Positions 47,934-57,002 of a stretch of DNA of 64,000 nt are shown piece after piece. Numbering within the stretch: position 1 is the first letter of the stretch; the number at the start of each line of letters is the position of its first letter. Below the pieces are notes generated by a model. That model saw nothing but the letters and a program-made list of their open reading frames with translations, ran no database searches and was not told the origin of the DNA. Position numbers and translations under genes: made by a program. This DNA is from Roseomonas sp. AR75 (GTDB taxonomy: Bacteria > Pseudomonadota > Alphaproteobacteria > Acetobacterales > Acetobacteraceae): the NCBI RefSeq assembly GCF_005222815.1, contig NZ_STGB01000002.1, positions 806,001 to 870,000 on the forward strand. Direction: 5' to 3'.

Positions 47934-48205
47934 GAGCGAATCATGGCAGAATCGGGGCACCGACGCTCGTGAAATCATCGGCCGGGCCAGAAAAAAGCTC
48001 GATCCGCACCACAAAAGCCACGCGCCATATTCCGGCCGCAAGCGCGTCGCAAACCCGCCGAGGGCCGAAGGTTACTGTCCGCATGAAGGGTGCGGTGCGA
48101 GGACATGCCCCCTTCGGCCCGGTGCCCCCGCATCGGCCCGAAGAAGCGTCCAGAGCACCACCCTAGCGTGGACAGAGCGGGACGCCCCCGCCCAAGAGGA
48201 CTCCG

Positions 48206-48961
48206 ATGCCCGGCCTGGATGCTTTCCAGTCGCTCGCCCCCGAGCCCGAGACCAAGCGCTCCGTCCTGTTGCAGCCGCTGATGGCGGGCGGGGGGATGTC
48301 CGACCGCCTGCCCGCGCGCAGCGACGGGCTGGAGCGGCTGGCGGCCGCCATGCGCCCCGCACTGAAGCGCGCGCTCGACATTGCCGGCGCAGGCGCGCTG
48401 CTGCTGCTCGCCCTGCCCGCCTTTCTGGTGATCGCCGCCCTGGTCCGCCGTGACGGCGGCAGCGCCTTCTATGCGCATCAGCGCGTCGGGCGCGGCGGCA
48501 CCACCTTCGGCTGCCTGAAGTTCCGCTCGATGGTGGTGGATGCCGACCGCCGCCTGGCCGCGCTGCTGGAGAGCGACCCCGCGGCCCGCGAGGAATGGGA
48601 CGCCACGCGCAAGCTGAAGAACGACCCGCGCGTGACGGCGGTCGGCCGCTTCCTGCGCGCCACCTCGCTCGACGAGCTGCCGCAGCTCATCAACGTGCTC
48701 AAGGGCGAGATGAGCCTGGTGGGGCCGCGCCCGGTGCTGGCCTCGGAGCTCGCGGCCTTCTACGGCGCCGCCGCGCAGCACTATCTCAGCGTCCGTCCGG
48801 GCATCACCGGCCCCTGGCAGATCAGCGGCCGCAACGACACCAGCTACGCGCAGCGCGTGGCGCTGGACGTCGCCTATGCGACCCGGCCGTCCCTGCTGAC
48901 GGACATCAAGATCCTGCTGCGCACGCCGGTGGCCGTGCTGGCGCGGCGCGGCGCCTATTGA
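48206..48961 (+). CDS. Undecaprenyl-phosphate sugar transferase (ExoY/WcaJ C-terminal type)
   Basis: 251 residues. One N-terminal membrane helix (ALDIAGAGALLLLALPAFLVIAALV) is followed by the bacterial sugar transferase domain: YAHQRVGRGGTTFGCLKFRSM, RFLRATSLDELPQLINVLKG, EMSLVGPRPVLASEL and RPGITGPWQISGRND. It lacks the polytopic N-terminal part of WcaJ, so it is ExoY-like. It starts repeat-unit synthesis by linking the first sugar phosphate to undecaprenyl phosphate. Ribosome site AAGAGGA. Confidence 0.93.
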   Translation: MPGLDAFQSLAPEPETKRSVLLQPLMAGGGMSDRLPARSDGLERLAAAMRPALKRALDIAGAGALLLLALPAFLVIAALVRRDGGSAFYAHQRVGRGGTTFGCLKFRSMVVDADRRLAALLESDPAAREEWDATRKLKNDPRVTAVGRFLRATSLDELPQLINVLKGEMSLVGPRPVLASELAAFYGAAAQHYLSVRPGITGPWQISGRNDTSYAQRVALDVAYATRPSLLTDIKILLRTPVAVLARRGAY

Positions 48962-48984
48962 TCCAGGCCCGCTGAGGCGGTACG

Positions 48985-49006
48985 GCCCGCGGCGGTCGCC
49001 GCGGGC
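48985..49006. repeat. Palindromic hairpin before the flippase gene
   Basis: A perfect 10-bp inverted repeat GCCCGCGGCG-GT-CGCCGCGGGC ends four bases before the flippase start. No U-run follows. It could hinder transcription or fold around the ribosome site of the next gene. Confidence 0.45.
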
Positions 49007-49009
49007 TGC

Positions 49010-50557
49010 ATGAGGATGGCGCAGGTCATGGCCGAGACGGCCGAACAACGCGCCTCCGGCGGACGTCTGCTCTCCGGGACGCTTTGGAATGCCGCGGGGC
49101 GCGGGCTGCCGCTGCTGCTCGCCCTCGCGCTCACCCCGGTGCTGGTCCACCAGATGGGCATCGAGCGCTGGGGCCTGTTCACCCTGGCCCTGGCGCTGGT
49201 GGGCGTGTTCGGCGTCTTCGACCTCGGCGTCGGCGCGGCGCTGACGCGGGCGCTGGCGGCGCGGATCGGCGCCGGCGAGCGGGAGGGAGCGGCCGATCTC
49301 GCGGGTGTGGCGATGACCGCGCTGGCCCTGCTGAGCGGGGCGGTGGCCCTGCTTGCCTTCGTCTTCGTGCCCCTGCTGGTCGAGCGCGTCCTGAACACGC
49401 CGCCGGCGTTGCAGGCCGAGGCGGTGACGGCGTTCCGCCTGCTCTGCCTGGCCGCGCCCCTGGTGGTGGTGAACGCCGCGCTGTGGGGGGCGCTGGCGGC
49501 GCATCAGCGTTTCCGAGAGGCGAACTTGGTCACCATCCCCGTCGCGATCTTCTACTATGTCGGCCCGGCGCTGGTCCTGCTGGTCTGGCAGAGCCTGGTC
49601 GGCGTGATCCTGGCGCTGCTCGCCTGCCGGCTGGCGAACACCGTCACCTATCTGTGGCTGGCGCGGCGGGACCTGCCGGGGCTTGGCGTGCGCCGGCCGC
49701 GCTGGGCGGTGCTGGCGCCGCTGCTGCGTCTCGGCGGCTGGATGAGCGCATCCGGCATCCTGACCCAGGCGCTGCTCTATGCCGACCGCTTCCTGATCGG
49801 CGCGTTCCTGACGCTGTCGGCGGTGGCCTTCTACGCGACGCCGCTGGATCTGGTGATGCGCATGTGGATCCTGCCGGTGGCTGTGGCGCAGGCGCTGCTG
49901 CCGGCGATGGCCTCGGCCTATTCAACGCATGCCGTGGCGACGGCCGGACTGCTGCGGCGGGGCGCGCTGCTGACCCTCGCGGCGGTGCTGCCGGCCTGCC
50001 TGGTGCTGGTGGCGACGGGGCCTTGGCTGCTGAAGCTCTGGCTCGGCACGGAATTCGCGGAGGGCGGCGGGCGCGTGCTGCAGATCCTCGCGGTCGGCAT
50101 CTTCTTTTCGTGCGCGGCCTTCGCGCCGGGGGCGCTGCTGGACGCGATCGGGCGGCCGGATGTGAACGCGAAGTGGCAGCTGCTGCAGGCGCTGGTGTTC
50201 CTGCCGCTGTCCGTGCTGCTGCTGCTGCGCTTCGGTATCGAGGGCGCGGCGGCCGCCTGGGCGGTGCGCTGCGCAACCGATGCGGCCGGGCGGCTTTTCT
50301 TCTGCGCACGGCTCTATCCGGCCGCGGCCGAGGCGGCGCGCGCGCTGGCGTTGCCGCTGGCCATGGGTGGCGTGGGCCTTGCGGCGCTGCTCGCCTTCGA
50401 GGGAAGCACGGCGCTGCTGCTGATCGGTGCCCTGGCGCTGGCAGGCTTCGCTGTGGCGGGCATCGCCGCGCTGACCGCCGCGGAACGCCGCGACGCGCGC
50501 GGCCTGCTGCGCCGGCCCTGGCGCATCCGCGCTGTCCTGAGGGGCGAGCCGGCGTGA
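49010..50557 (+). CDS. Oligosaccharide flippase, Wzx/MATE-like
   Basis: 515 residues with about twelve to fourteen predicted membrane helices, for example LPLLLALALTPVLVHQMGIERWGLFTLALALVGVFGVFDLGVG, the typical N-terminus of polysaccharide exporters. It should move the lipid-linked repeat unit across the inner membrane. Alternative starts at 49016 and 49028 are possible. Its stop overlaps the next gene's GTG by four bases. Confidence 0.9.
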   Translation: MRMAQVMAETAEQRASGGRLLSGTLWNAAGRGLPLLLALALTPVLVHQMGIERWGLFTLALALVGVFGVFDLGVGAALTRALAARIGAGEREGAADLAGVAMTALALLSGAVALLAFVFVPLLVERVLNTPPALQAEAVTAFRLLCLAAPLVVVNAALWGALAAHQRFREANLVTIPVAIFYYVGPALVLLVWQSLVGVILALLACRLANTVTYLWLARRDLPGLGVRRPRWAVLAPLLRLGGWMSASGILTQALLYADRFLIGAFLTLSAVAFYATPLDLVMRMWILPVAVAQALLPAMASAYSTHAVATAGLLRRGALLTLAAVLPACLVLVATGPWLLKLWLGTEFAEGGGRVLQILAVGIFFSCAAFAPGALLDAIGRPDVNAKWQLLQALVFLPLSVLLLLRFGIEGAAAAWAVRCATDAAGRLFFCARLYPAAAEAARALALPLAMGGVGLAALLAFEGSTALLLIGALALAGFAVAGIAALTAAERRDARGLLRRPWRIRAVLRGEPA

Positions 50558-51612
50558 CGGACTTCACCATCAATGGCCGCTTCCTGACCCAGCGCACCAC
50601 CGGCGTGCAGCGCTTCGCCGCGGAGGTGACGCAGGCGCTGGCGCGCAACGGGCTGCGCTTCCGGCTGCTGGCGCCGCCCGGCGCGCCGGAGCGTCTCGGC
50701 GAAGTGCCGGTGGAGCATGTCGGCGCCCGCACGGGCCAGAGCTGGGAACAGCTCGACCTGCCGAAGGCGTCGAACCCCGCCACGCTGATCAGCCTCGGCA
50801 ACACCGCGCCGCTGCGCTGCGGCGGCAAGCGCATGGTGGTGATCCACGACGCCGGCGTGTTCGACACGCCCGAGAGCTATTCCCTCGCCTTCCGCGCCTG
50901 GTATCGCACGCTGCATCTCTCGCTGCCGCGGCTCGGTGCGCAGGTGATCACCGTCTCGGAATTCTCGCGCGCGCGTCTGGCGGCAAGGTTGCGGCTGGAC
51001 CCCGGCCGCATCGCGGTGATGCCGGAAGGCGGCGAGCATGTGCTGCGCGAGCCGCCCGATGCCGGCGTGCTGGCGAAGCACGGCCTCGCACCGGGGCGCT
51101 ACGCGCTCGCGGTCGGCACGCGCGCCGCGCACAAGAACCTCGGCGCGCTGCAGGAAGCCGCGGGGCTGCTCGCGGCGCGGGGGATGGTGCTGGCCGTCGC
51201 CGGCGCGGTGGAGGGCGGCGTGTTCAGCGGCGCGGCGGACGCGGCCGGCACCAGGCTGCTCGGCCGCGTGACGGATGCCGAGCTGCGCGCGCTGTACGAG
51301 AACGCGCTCTGCCTGGTCTTCCCCTCGCGCTACGAGGGCTTCGGTATCCCGCCGCTGGAGGCGATGTGGTGCGGCTGCCCGGTTCTGGCGTCGCGCGCCG
51401 GCGCCGTGCCGGAGGTGTGCGGTGATGCGGCACTGTGGTTCGACGCGGACGGACCCGCGACGCCGGCCGCCGCGCTGACGCGGTTGCTGGACGAGCCCGG
51501 CCTGGCCGATACGCTGCGCACAGCCGGGCGCGAGCGCGCGGCGCTGTATTCCTGGGATGCGGCCGCGCGCCGCCTGATGGACCTTGTCCGCCAATATGAC
51601 CATGCGAAGTGA
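50554..51612 (+). CDS. Glycosyltransferase family 4
   Basis: 352 residues, GTG start. GT-B fold with N-terminal TDFTINGRFLTQRTTGVQRFAAEV and TVSEFSRARLAARL, then ALAVGTRAAHKNLGALQEAA and the donor-site ExxxxxxxE motif in SRYEGFGIPPLEAMWCGCPVL. It adds a sugar from a nucleotide donor to the growing repeat unit. Donor unknown. Confidence 0.92.
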   Translation: MTDFTINGRFLTQRTTGVQRFAAEVTQALARNGLRFRLLAPPGAPERLGEVPVEHVGARTGQSWEQLDLPKASNPATLISLGNTAPLRCGGKRMVVIHDAGVFDTPESYSLAFRAWYRTLHLSLPRLGAQVITVSEFSRARLAARLRLDPGRIAVMPEGGEHVLREPPDAGVLAKHGLAPGRYALAVGTRAAHKNLGALQEAAGLLAARGMVLAVAGAVEGGVFSGAADAAGTRLLGRVTDAELRALYENALCLVFPSRYEGFGIPPLEAMWCGCPVLASRAGAVPEVCGDAALWFDADGPATPAAALTRLLDEPGLADTLRTAGRERAALYSWDAAARRLMDLVRQYDHAK

Positions 51613-51625
51613 CGTGCATCCCTGC

Positions 51626-51699
51626 GGCCGGCAAGGCCGGCCGAGCCGCCGGATGGCGGCCGCGGCAAGTGCCGCGAAGCCAAGCGCGCGGATGCGCGC
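51626..51699. repeat. Array of four short perfect hairpins
   Basis: Four successive inverted repeats fill the gap between two glycosyltransferase genes. They are GGCCGGC-AAG-GCCGGCC (51626-51642), GCCGCC-GGAT-GGCGGC (51645-51660), CGCGGC-AAGT-GCCGCG (51661-51676) and GCGCGC-GGAT-GCGCGC (51684-51699). Loops alternate AAG, GGAT, AAGT, GGAT. None has a U-run. They resemble tandem mRNA stability or processing hairpins. Confidence 0.6.
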
Positions 51700-51725
51700 G
51701 CCCGGCGTTTGAGGGCACCCCAAAG

Positions 51726-52847
51726 ATGAAGATCGCAATAGTCCATGAGTGGATGGACACCTATGCGGGGTCGGAACGCGTGCTGGAGCAGATGCTCGCG
51801 CTGTTTCCGGATGCCGACCTCTTCACCATCTGCGACTTCCTGCCCGACGACGAACGCGCTTTCCTGCAAGGCAAGGTGCCGACCACCTCCTTCATCCAGC
51901 GCCTGCCGCGCGCCCGAAAGTGGTTCCGCTACTATCTCGGGCTGATGCCTCTGGCGGTGGAGCAGTTCGACCTCTCGGGCTACGATCTGGTGATCTCGTC
52001 CAACCATGCCGTCGCCAAGGGTGCGCTCACGGGGCCGGCGACGCTGCATGTCAGCTACGTCCACAGCCCCATGCGCTACGCCTGGGACCTGCAGCACCAG
52101 TATCTGCGCCAGTCCGGCCTCGACCGCGGGATCAAGGGCGCGCTGACGCGGCTGCTGCTGGCGCGGCTGCGGATGTGGGACCATGCCTCCTCCGCCCGGC
52201 CCGACGTGATCCTGGCGAACTCCGCCTGGATCGCGGAGCGCATCCGCAAGGCGTGGCGGCGGGAGAGCGCGGTGGTGCACCCGCCGGTGGACGTGGAGGG
52301 CTTCCCCTTCCGACCAAGCAAGAGCGACGCCTATGTCATCGCCTCCCGCCTCGTCGCCTACAAGCGCGTGGACCTGGTGGCGGAGGCCTTCCGCGCCATG
52401 CCCGACCGCAAGCTGATCATCGCCGGCGACGGCGCCGAGATGCCGAAGGTGCGCGCGGCGGCGGGCGACGCGCCGAACATCACCATCCTCGGCCGCGTGC
52501 CGCAGGCGGAGCTTGTCGCACTGCTGCAATCCGCGCGCGCCTTCCTCTATCCGGCCGAGGAGGATTTCGGCATCGGCATGGTGGAGGCGCAGGCCTGCGG
52601 CACGCCGCTGATCGCCTTCCGCCGCGGCGGCGCCGCCGACATCGTACGCGACGGCGAGACGGGCGTGCTGTTCCCCGAGCAGACCGCCGCCTCCATCGCC
52701 GAGGCCGTGCGCCGCTTCGAGACCTTGTCCATCGCCCCCGAAGCCTGCCGCGCCAATGCCGAGCGGTTCTCGAACGACGTCTTCCGCGACCGCCTGCTGC
52801 ACGCGATCCGCGCCGCCTGTGCGGCGCGCGGGATGCCGGCGCCATGA
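51726..52847 (+). CDS. Glycosyltransferase family 4
   Basis: 373 residues from the ATG at 51726 (MKIAIVHEWMDTYAGSERVL). VLANSAWIAERIRKAWRRES, then YVIASRLVAYKRVDLVAEAF, LIIAGDGAEMPKVRAAAG and EEDFGIGMVEAQACGTPLIA give the complete GT-B donor site. A longer frame from 51609 reads through the hairpin array and is rejected. Four-base overlap with the next gene. Confidence 0.92.
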   Translation: MKIAIVHEWMDTYAGSERVLEQMLALFPDADLFTICDFLPDDERAFLQGKVPTTSFIQRLPRARKWFRYYLGLMPLAVEQFDLSGYDLVISSNHAVAKGALTGPATLHVSYVHSPMRYAWDLQHQYLRQSGLDRGIKGALTRLLLARLRMWDHASSARPDVILANSAWIAERIRKAWRRESAVVHPPVDVEGFPFRPSKSDAYVIASRLVAYKRVDLVAEAFRAMPDRKLIIAGDGAEMPKVRAAAGDAPNITILGRVPQAELVALLQSARAFLYPAEEDFGIGMVEAQACGTPLIAFRRGGAADIVRDGETGVLFPEQTAASIAEAVRRFETLSIAPEACRANAERFSNDVFRDRLLHAIRAACAARGMPAP

Positions 52848-53722
52848 TGCGCTTCAGCCTGGTGATGGCCACGCGCGGCCGCACCACGGAGATTGCGGAG
52901 TTTCTCGACAGCGTGCTGGCGCAGGGCCGCGACGATGTCGAGGTGATCGTGGTGGACCAGAATGGCGACGACCGCCTGGTCCCCGTGCTGGCACCCTATT
53001 TCGCGCGCCTGAAGCTGACGCATCTGCGCTCCACCGTCGCCAACGCGAACCATGCGCGCAACCTCGGCCTGCGCGCGGCGGAAGGCGAGATCGTGGGCTT
53101 CCCCGACGATGACTGCCTGCATCCACGCGGCGTGCTGGATCGCGTCGCCGCGGCCTTCGCGGCGGAGCCCGCGCTGATGGTGCTGACCGGCCCGGCGGAG
53201 AGCCCGGACGGCGGCCTCGGCTCCGGCCGCTGGCGCATGGAAGCCGGTCCGATCACGGCGGAGAATGCGTGGACCAGCGTGATCGAGTTCAACCTCTGGC
53301 TCCGGCGCAGGCTGGCGCTCGCGCTCGGCGGCTTCGACGAGGAGATGGGGCCGGGCACGCCGATCGGCTCCGCGGAGGGCAACGACCTCGTGCTGCGCGC
53401 AGTGAATGCAGGGCACTACGCCGCGTATGACCCGGCGCTGCGCGTGATCCATCCGGACAAGCGCCTGACCGATGTCGCGACGGCGCGCGCGCGGCTGTAC
53501 GGTCGCGGGCTCGGCTTCGCGCTGCGCCGGCATGGCGTGCCGGCCTCGGTCTGGCTGCCCTTCGCAGTACGTCCGCTGGGCGGCGTGGCGGTGAGCCTGC
53601 TGAAGCTGCGCCCGCGCGATGCCGCCTATTACGGCATGACGCTGCTCGGCCGCGCCGAGGGCTTCGTGCAGCGCCGCGCCTCGGCCGGCCGCGTGCGGCC
53701 GGCAATCCAGGGACAGCCCTGA
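52844..53722 (+). CDS. Glycosyltransferase family 2
   Basis: 292 residues. FSLVMATRGRTTEIAEFLDSVL, VEVIVVDQNGDDRLVPVL and the metal motif VGFPDDDCLHPRGVL identify a GT-A family 2 enzyme. Later GFDEEMGPGTPIGSAEGNDLVLRA contributes the acceptor side and probable catalytic base. Soluble or peripheral. It shares its final base with the next start (TGATG). Confidence 0.9.
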   Translation: MMRFSLVMATRGRTTEIAEFLDSVLAQGRDDVEVIVVDQNGDDRLVPVLAPYFARLKLTHLRSTVANANHARNLGLRAAEGEIVGFPDDDCLHPRGVLDRVAAAFAAEPALMVLTGPAESPDGGLGSGRWRMEAGPITAENAWTSVIEFNLWLRRRLALALGGFDEEMGPGTPIGSAEGNDLVLRAVNAGHYAAYDPALRVIHPDKRLTDVATARARLYGRGLGFALRRHGVPASVWLPFAVRPLGGVAVSLLKLRPRDAAYYGMTLLGRAEGFVQRRASAGRVRPAIQGQP

Positions 53723-54594
53723 TGCGCATCGCCATCGGCATCGCCACGCGCGGCCGCGCGCCGATCCTGGCGGAAGTGCTGGCGGAACTGGCACGCCAGA
53801 CCCGCGCGCCGGACCGGCTGCTGGTCTGCCATGTCGACGCGAGCGACATCGCCGACCTGCCGGCGCGTTTCCCGGCCGTCGAGTTCATCACCGCGCCCGC
53901 CGGCCTGCCGCGCCAGCGCAACGCGATCCTGGACGCGATCGGCGATTGCGATGCGGTGCTGTTCCTCGACGACGATTTTCTTGCGGCGCCCGACCACCTC
54001 GCCGTGACGGAGCGCGTGCTCGCCGCGCATCCCGATTGCGTCGTCACCACCGGCACCGTGATCGCGGACGGCGCCAAGGGGCCGGGCATCACGGTGGAGG
54101 AAGGCCGTGCGATCCTCGCCGCGGATCGCGACACGGGCGATCCGCTGGCGGTCGCGCCGCATTTCAACGGCTATGGCTGCAACATGGCGCTACGCCTGAC
54201 CCCGCTGCGCGAACACGGGCTGCGCTTCGACGAGAATCTTCCGTTGTATGGCTGGTACGAGGATCTGGACCTGACGCGGCGCCTCGGCGCGCACGGAACA
54301 ATCCTGCGGCTGGCGGGGGCGCGGGGCGTGCATCTCGGCACCAAGTCGGGCCGCGTGCCCGGCACCAAGCTCGGCTACAGCCAGGTGGCCAATTCGCTCT
54401 ACCTCGCGCGCAAGGGCAGCTATCCCTGGAACCGTGCGCTGCGCTCCGTCGCGCGCCACCTGGCGATGAACGCCGTCCGCGCCCCCTTCCCCGAGCCGCA
54501 TGTGGACCGCCTGGGCCGGCTGCGCGGCAACCTGATCGCAGTCGCCGACCTGCTGCGCGGCCGGATGCATCCGATGCGGGTGCTCGAGCTGTGA
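53722..54594 (+). CDS. Glycosyltransferase family 2
   Basis: 290 residues: MRIAIGIATRGRAPILAEVL, APAGLPRQRNAILDAI and the DxD-type metal motif AVLFLDDDFLAAPDHL, then LPLYGWYEDLDLTRRLG, the ED motif typical of GT2. It lies between another GT2 and a YdcF gene with one-base and four-base overlaps, so it is part of the polysaccharide operon. Confidence 0.9.
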   Translation: MRIAIGIATRGRAPILAEVLAELARQTRAPDRLLVCHVDASDIADLPARFPAVEFITAPAGLPRQRNAILDAIGDCDAVLFLDDDFLAAPDHLAVTERVLAAHPDCVVTTGTVIADGAKGPGITVEEGRAILAADRDTGDPLAVAPHFNGYGCNMALRLTPLREHGLRFDENLPLYGWYEDLDLTRRLGAHGTILRLAGARGVHLGTKSGRVPGTKLGYSQVANSLYLARKGSYPWNRALRSVARHLAMNAVRAPFPEPHVDRLGRLRGNLIAVADLLRGRMHPMRVLEL

Positions 54595-55391
54595 CGGACG
54601 ATCTTCTGTTCGTTGCCTCGAAGCTGTTCTGGTCGCTTGCGCGGCCGAACACGCTGGCGCTGGTGCTCGCCGTGCTCGGCGCGGCGCTGCTCTGGCGCGG
54701 GCGGCGCTTCGGGCGCTGGCCGCTGGCGCTCGGCCTCGGCTGGTATGTCGCGGTCTTCGTCCTGCCCGTCTCCGCGCTGCTGACCTTGCCGCTCGAGGAC
54801 CGCTTCGCCCGCCCCGTGCCGCCGCCGGGACAGGTCACCGGCATCATCGTTCTCGGCGGCGCGGTGGAGCAGCAGCTCACCGAGGCGCGCGGCATCCCCG
54901 CGCTGAACGGCGCCGCGGAGCGCATGACCGAGGCCGTGGCGCTCGCCCTGCGCTATCCGCAGGCGCGCCTCGTCTTCACCGGCGGCTCCTCCGCCATCGT
55001 GCCCGGCGGCCCGACCGAGGCCGACACGGCGCGCCGCCTCTTCGCCGATCTCGGCCTGCCGGCCGATCGCCTGGTGTTCGAGGACGAAAGCCGCAACACC
55101 TGGGAGAATGCGGTGCTGACGCATCGGCTCGTGCAGCCGAAGCCGGGCGAGACCTGGCTGCTGGTCACCTCCGCCAGCCACATGCCGCGCAGCATGGGCT
55201 GCTTCCGCCAGGCCGGCTGGCAGGTGCTGCCCTGGCCGGTGAACTACACCACGGCGCGCGACCCGGCGCTCTGGTGGCAATGGCCCTTCCCCACGCGCCT
55301 GAACCAGGCGGAATGGGCGCTGCGCGAATGGGTGGGGCTGCTGGCCTATCGCCTCATGGGGCGGACGGACGCGCTGTTTCCGGCGCCGTAG
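54591..55391 (+). CDS. YdcF/DUF218-family membrane protein
   Basis: 266 residues from a GTG at 54591. Two N-terminal membrane helices are followed by the DUF218 domain: TGIIVLGGAVEQQLTEARG, RLVFTGGSSAIVPGGPTEAD, EDESRNTWENAVLTHRLV and LLVTSASHMPRSMGCFRQAG. Members such as YdcF and ElyC are linked to envelope and undecaprenyl-carrier metabolism. Location in the polysaccharide operon fits such a role. Confidence 0.88.
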   Translation: MTDDLLFVASKLFWSLARPNTLALVLAVLGAALLWRGRRFGRWPLALGLGWYVAVFVLPVSALLTLPLEDRFARPVPPPGQVTGIIVLGGAVEQQLTEARGIPALNGAAERMTEAVALALRYPQARLVFTGGSSAIVPGGPTEADTARRLFADLGLPADRLVFEDESRNTWENAVLTHRLVQPKPGETWLLVTSASHMPRSMGCFRQAGWQVLPWPVNYTTARDPALWWQWPFPTRLNQAEWALREWVGLLAYRLMGRTDALFPAP

Positions 55392-56976
55392 GCACGGCAG
55401 CCGGATCGCGCAGGCGCCAGATCTCCACGGGGCCGCGCTGTTCCTGCACCGTGGTGAACAGCGCGTAGTGGTCGCGGATCGCCGCCAGCACCTGCGCCGC
55501 GGCGGCGGGGCGCATCGTCTGCATCCAGCCGCGATCCACCACGATCACCTTCGGCCGCGCGGCCAGCACACGGTCCAGCTCGGCCTCCGTGCTGGTGTCC
55601 GAGAGGTCCTCGAACTCGCCGGTCAGATGCGCCGGGAAGGGGAAACGGGTCGAAAGCCGCGCGCCGGAGATCACGTAGACGCTGGGATGGTAGTTGGCGA
55701 TGAACGCGTCGCCGCCCGGCCCGGCCGCCGCCGCCACCGCCGCGGCAACCTCCCGCGCCGGGTCGCGCAGCATCAGCCCGGGGCCACGCTCGAACCGCCA
55801 TTGCAGCTCATGCATCCAGGCGTCGGCGGCGATGATGCCGATCACCCCGGCGAAGGCCGCGCGGTTCAGCCCCGGGCGAGCGATGAAGCCCGCCACGCGC
55901 CACGCCCCCACCGCGGCGAGCAGCGAGAGCGAAGGCAGCCACAGCAGGAAGTAGTGGGCGAAATAGAAGCCCGGCCCGGCGATCGCCGCGGAGGCCACCG
56001 CGAACCACATGGCCGCCAGGGCGGTGAGCAGGGCCATCGGCTGCGCCGCCCGGCGCGGCCGCCAGGTCAGCAGCGCCACCAGCGCGGCGGCGATGCCGAA
56101 GCCCAGCAGCAGCGCGGCCGCGATGATGCGCCGCAGCGCCTCCCACCCCGCGATGCGCTCCATCGAATAGCGGAACGGCGCGAGCAGCGAGCCATCCAGA
56201 TACTGCGGCAGCCAGCCCTGCACCCAATAGACCAGACCCATCAGCAGGAACGGCCCGGCGCAGAGCACCGCATAGAGCCCGGCATAGGCGAAGAGCCGCC
56301 GCCAGGGCAGCACGCCGCGCATCAGGGCGGGCAGGGTCAGCAGCGCGAAGACCAGGCAGCCCGTGGGCACCACCACCTGCTTGACCAGCAGCGCGCATCC
56401 CACCAGCAGGCCGGCGGCCACGATGACGCCGGTGCCCGGCGCTTCCGGCACCGGCCGCAGCGCGCGCGCGACGCCGCGCATGCCGAGCGCCATGGCGCTG
56501 GCGACGAAGGGCGCAATGAGCAGTTCCGTGTTGACGCTGAGGCCCGTCAGCAGCACCGACTGCGCCGCATAGAGCACCCCGGCGGCGGCGCCGATGCTGC
56601 GCGGCGCGCCGACCGCCCGCGCGGCGGCAAACAGCGCGCTGCCGGTGATCGCGACGCAGATCACCCCCAACAGCCTCGCCGCCTCCACCGAGACGCCGAA
56701 GACCAGGAAGGCGACGGCGAACAGGGCCGGCGCGCCGACGGGATGCATGTCCCAGGCGGCGACGAGCGGCCAGCCGCCGCGCAGCCATTCCCGCGCCTGG
56801 ACCATGTACAGCCCCTCGTCGGTGTCCACGACGGCGGGAATGAAGGAGGTGCTGCGGAACAGCAGCGCGGCGACGCAGATGATCAGGATCGCCGCGACAT
56901 CGCGGAGACCGAAGCTGCTGACGCGATCCGTGGCGCGGAGGATGGGCGCTTCAGGCATGGCCGCTACCCTGGCCAT
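55354..56976 (-). CDS. Polytopic glycosyltransferase family 39-like protein
   Basis: 540 residues with about eleven membrane helices. The loop after the first helix is PAVVDTDEGLYMVQAREWLR-GGWPLVAAWDMHPVG, with the acidic D-x-D/E motif of GT-C (ArnT/PMT-like) enzymes that use polyprenyl-linked sugars. The C-terminal soluble part (about residues 415-540) ends EIWRLRDPAAVPTAPE. A start at 56958 is an alternative with AGGG before it. It overlaps the YdcF gene end by 38 bases, convergently. Confidence 0.85.
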   Translation of the reverse strand: MARVAAMPEAPILRATDRVSSFGLRDVAAILIICVAALLFRSTSFIPAVVDTDEGLYMVQAREWLRGGWPLVAAWDMHPVGAPALFAVAFLVFGVSVEAARLLGVICVAITGSALFAAARAVGAPRSIGAAAGVLYAAQSVLLTGLSVNTELLIAPFVASAMALGMRGVARALRPVPEAPGTGVIVAAGLLVGCALLVKQVVVPTGCLVFALLTLPALMRGVLPWRRLFAYAGLYAVLCAGPFLLMGLVYWVQGWLPQYLDGSLLAPFRYSMERIAGWEALRRIIAAALLLGFGIAAALVALLTWRPRRAAQPMALLTALAAMWFAVASAAIAGPGFYFAHYFLLWLPSLSLLAAVGAWRVAGFIARPGLNRAAFAGVIGIIAADAWMHELQWRFERGPGLMLRDPAREVAAAVAAAAGPGGDAFIANYHPSVYVISGARLSTRFPFPAHLTGEFEDLSDTSTEAELDRVLAARPKVIVVDRGWMQTMRPAAAAQVLAAIRDHYALFTTVQEQRGPVEIWRLRDPAAVPTAPETARPSAP

Positions 56977-57002
56977 GCCCGACGCTGTTGCGCAAGCCGG
57001 CT

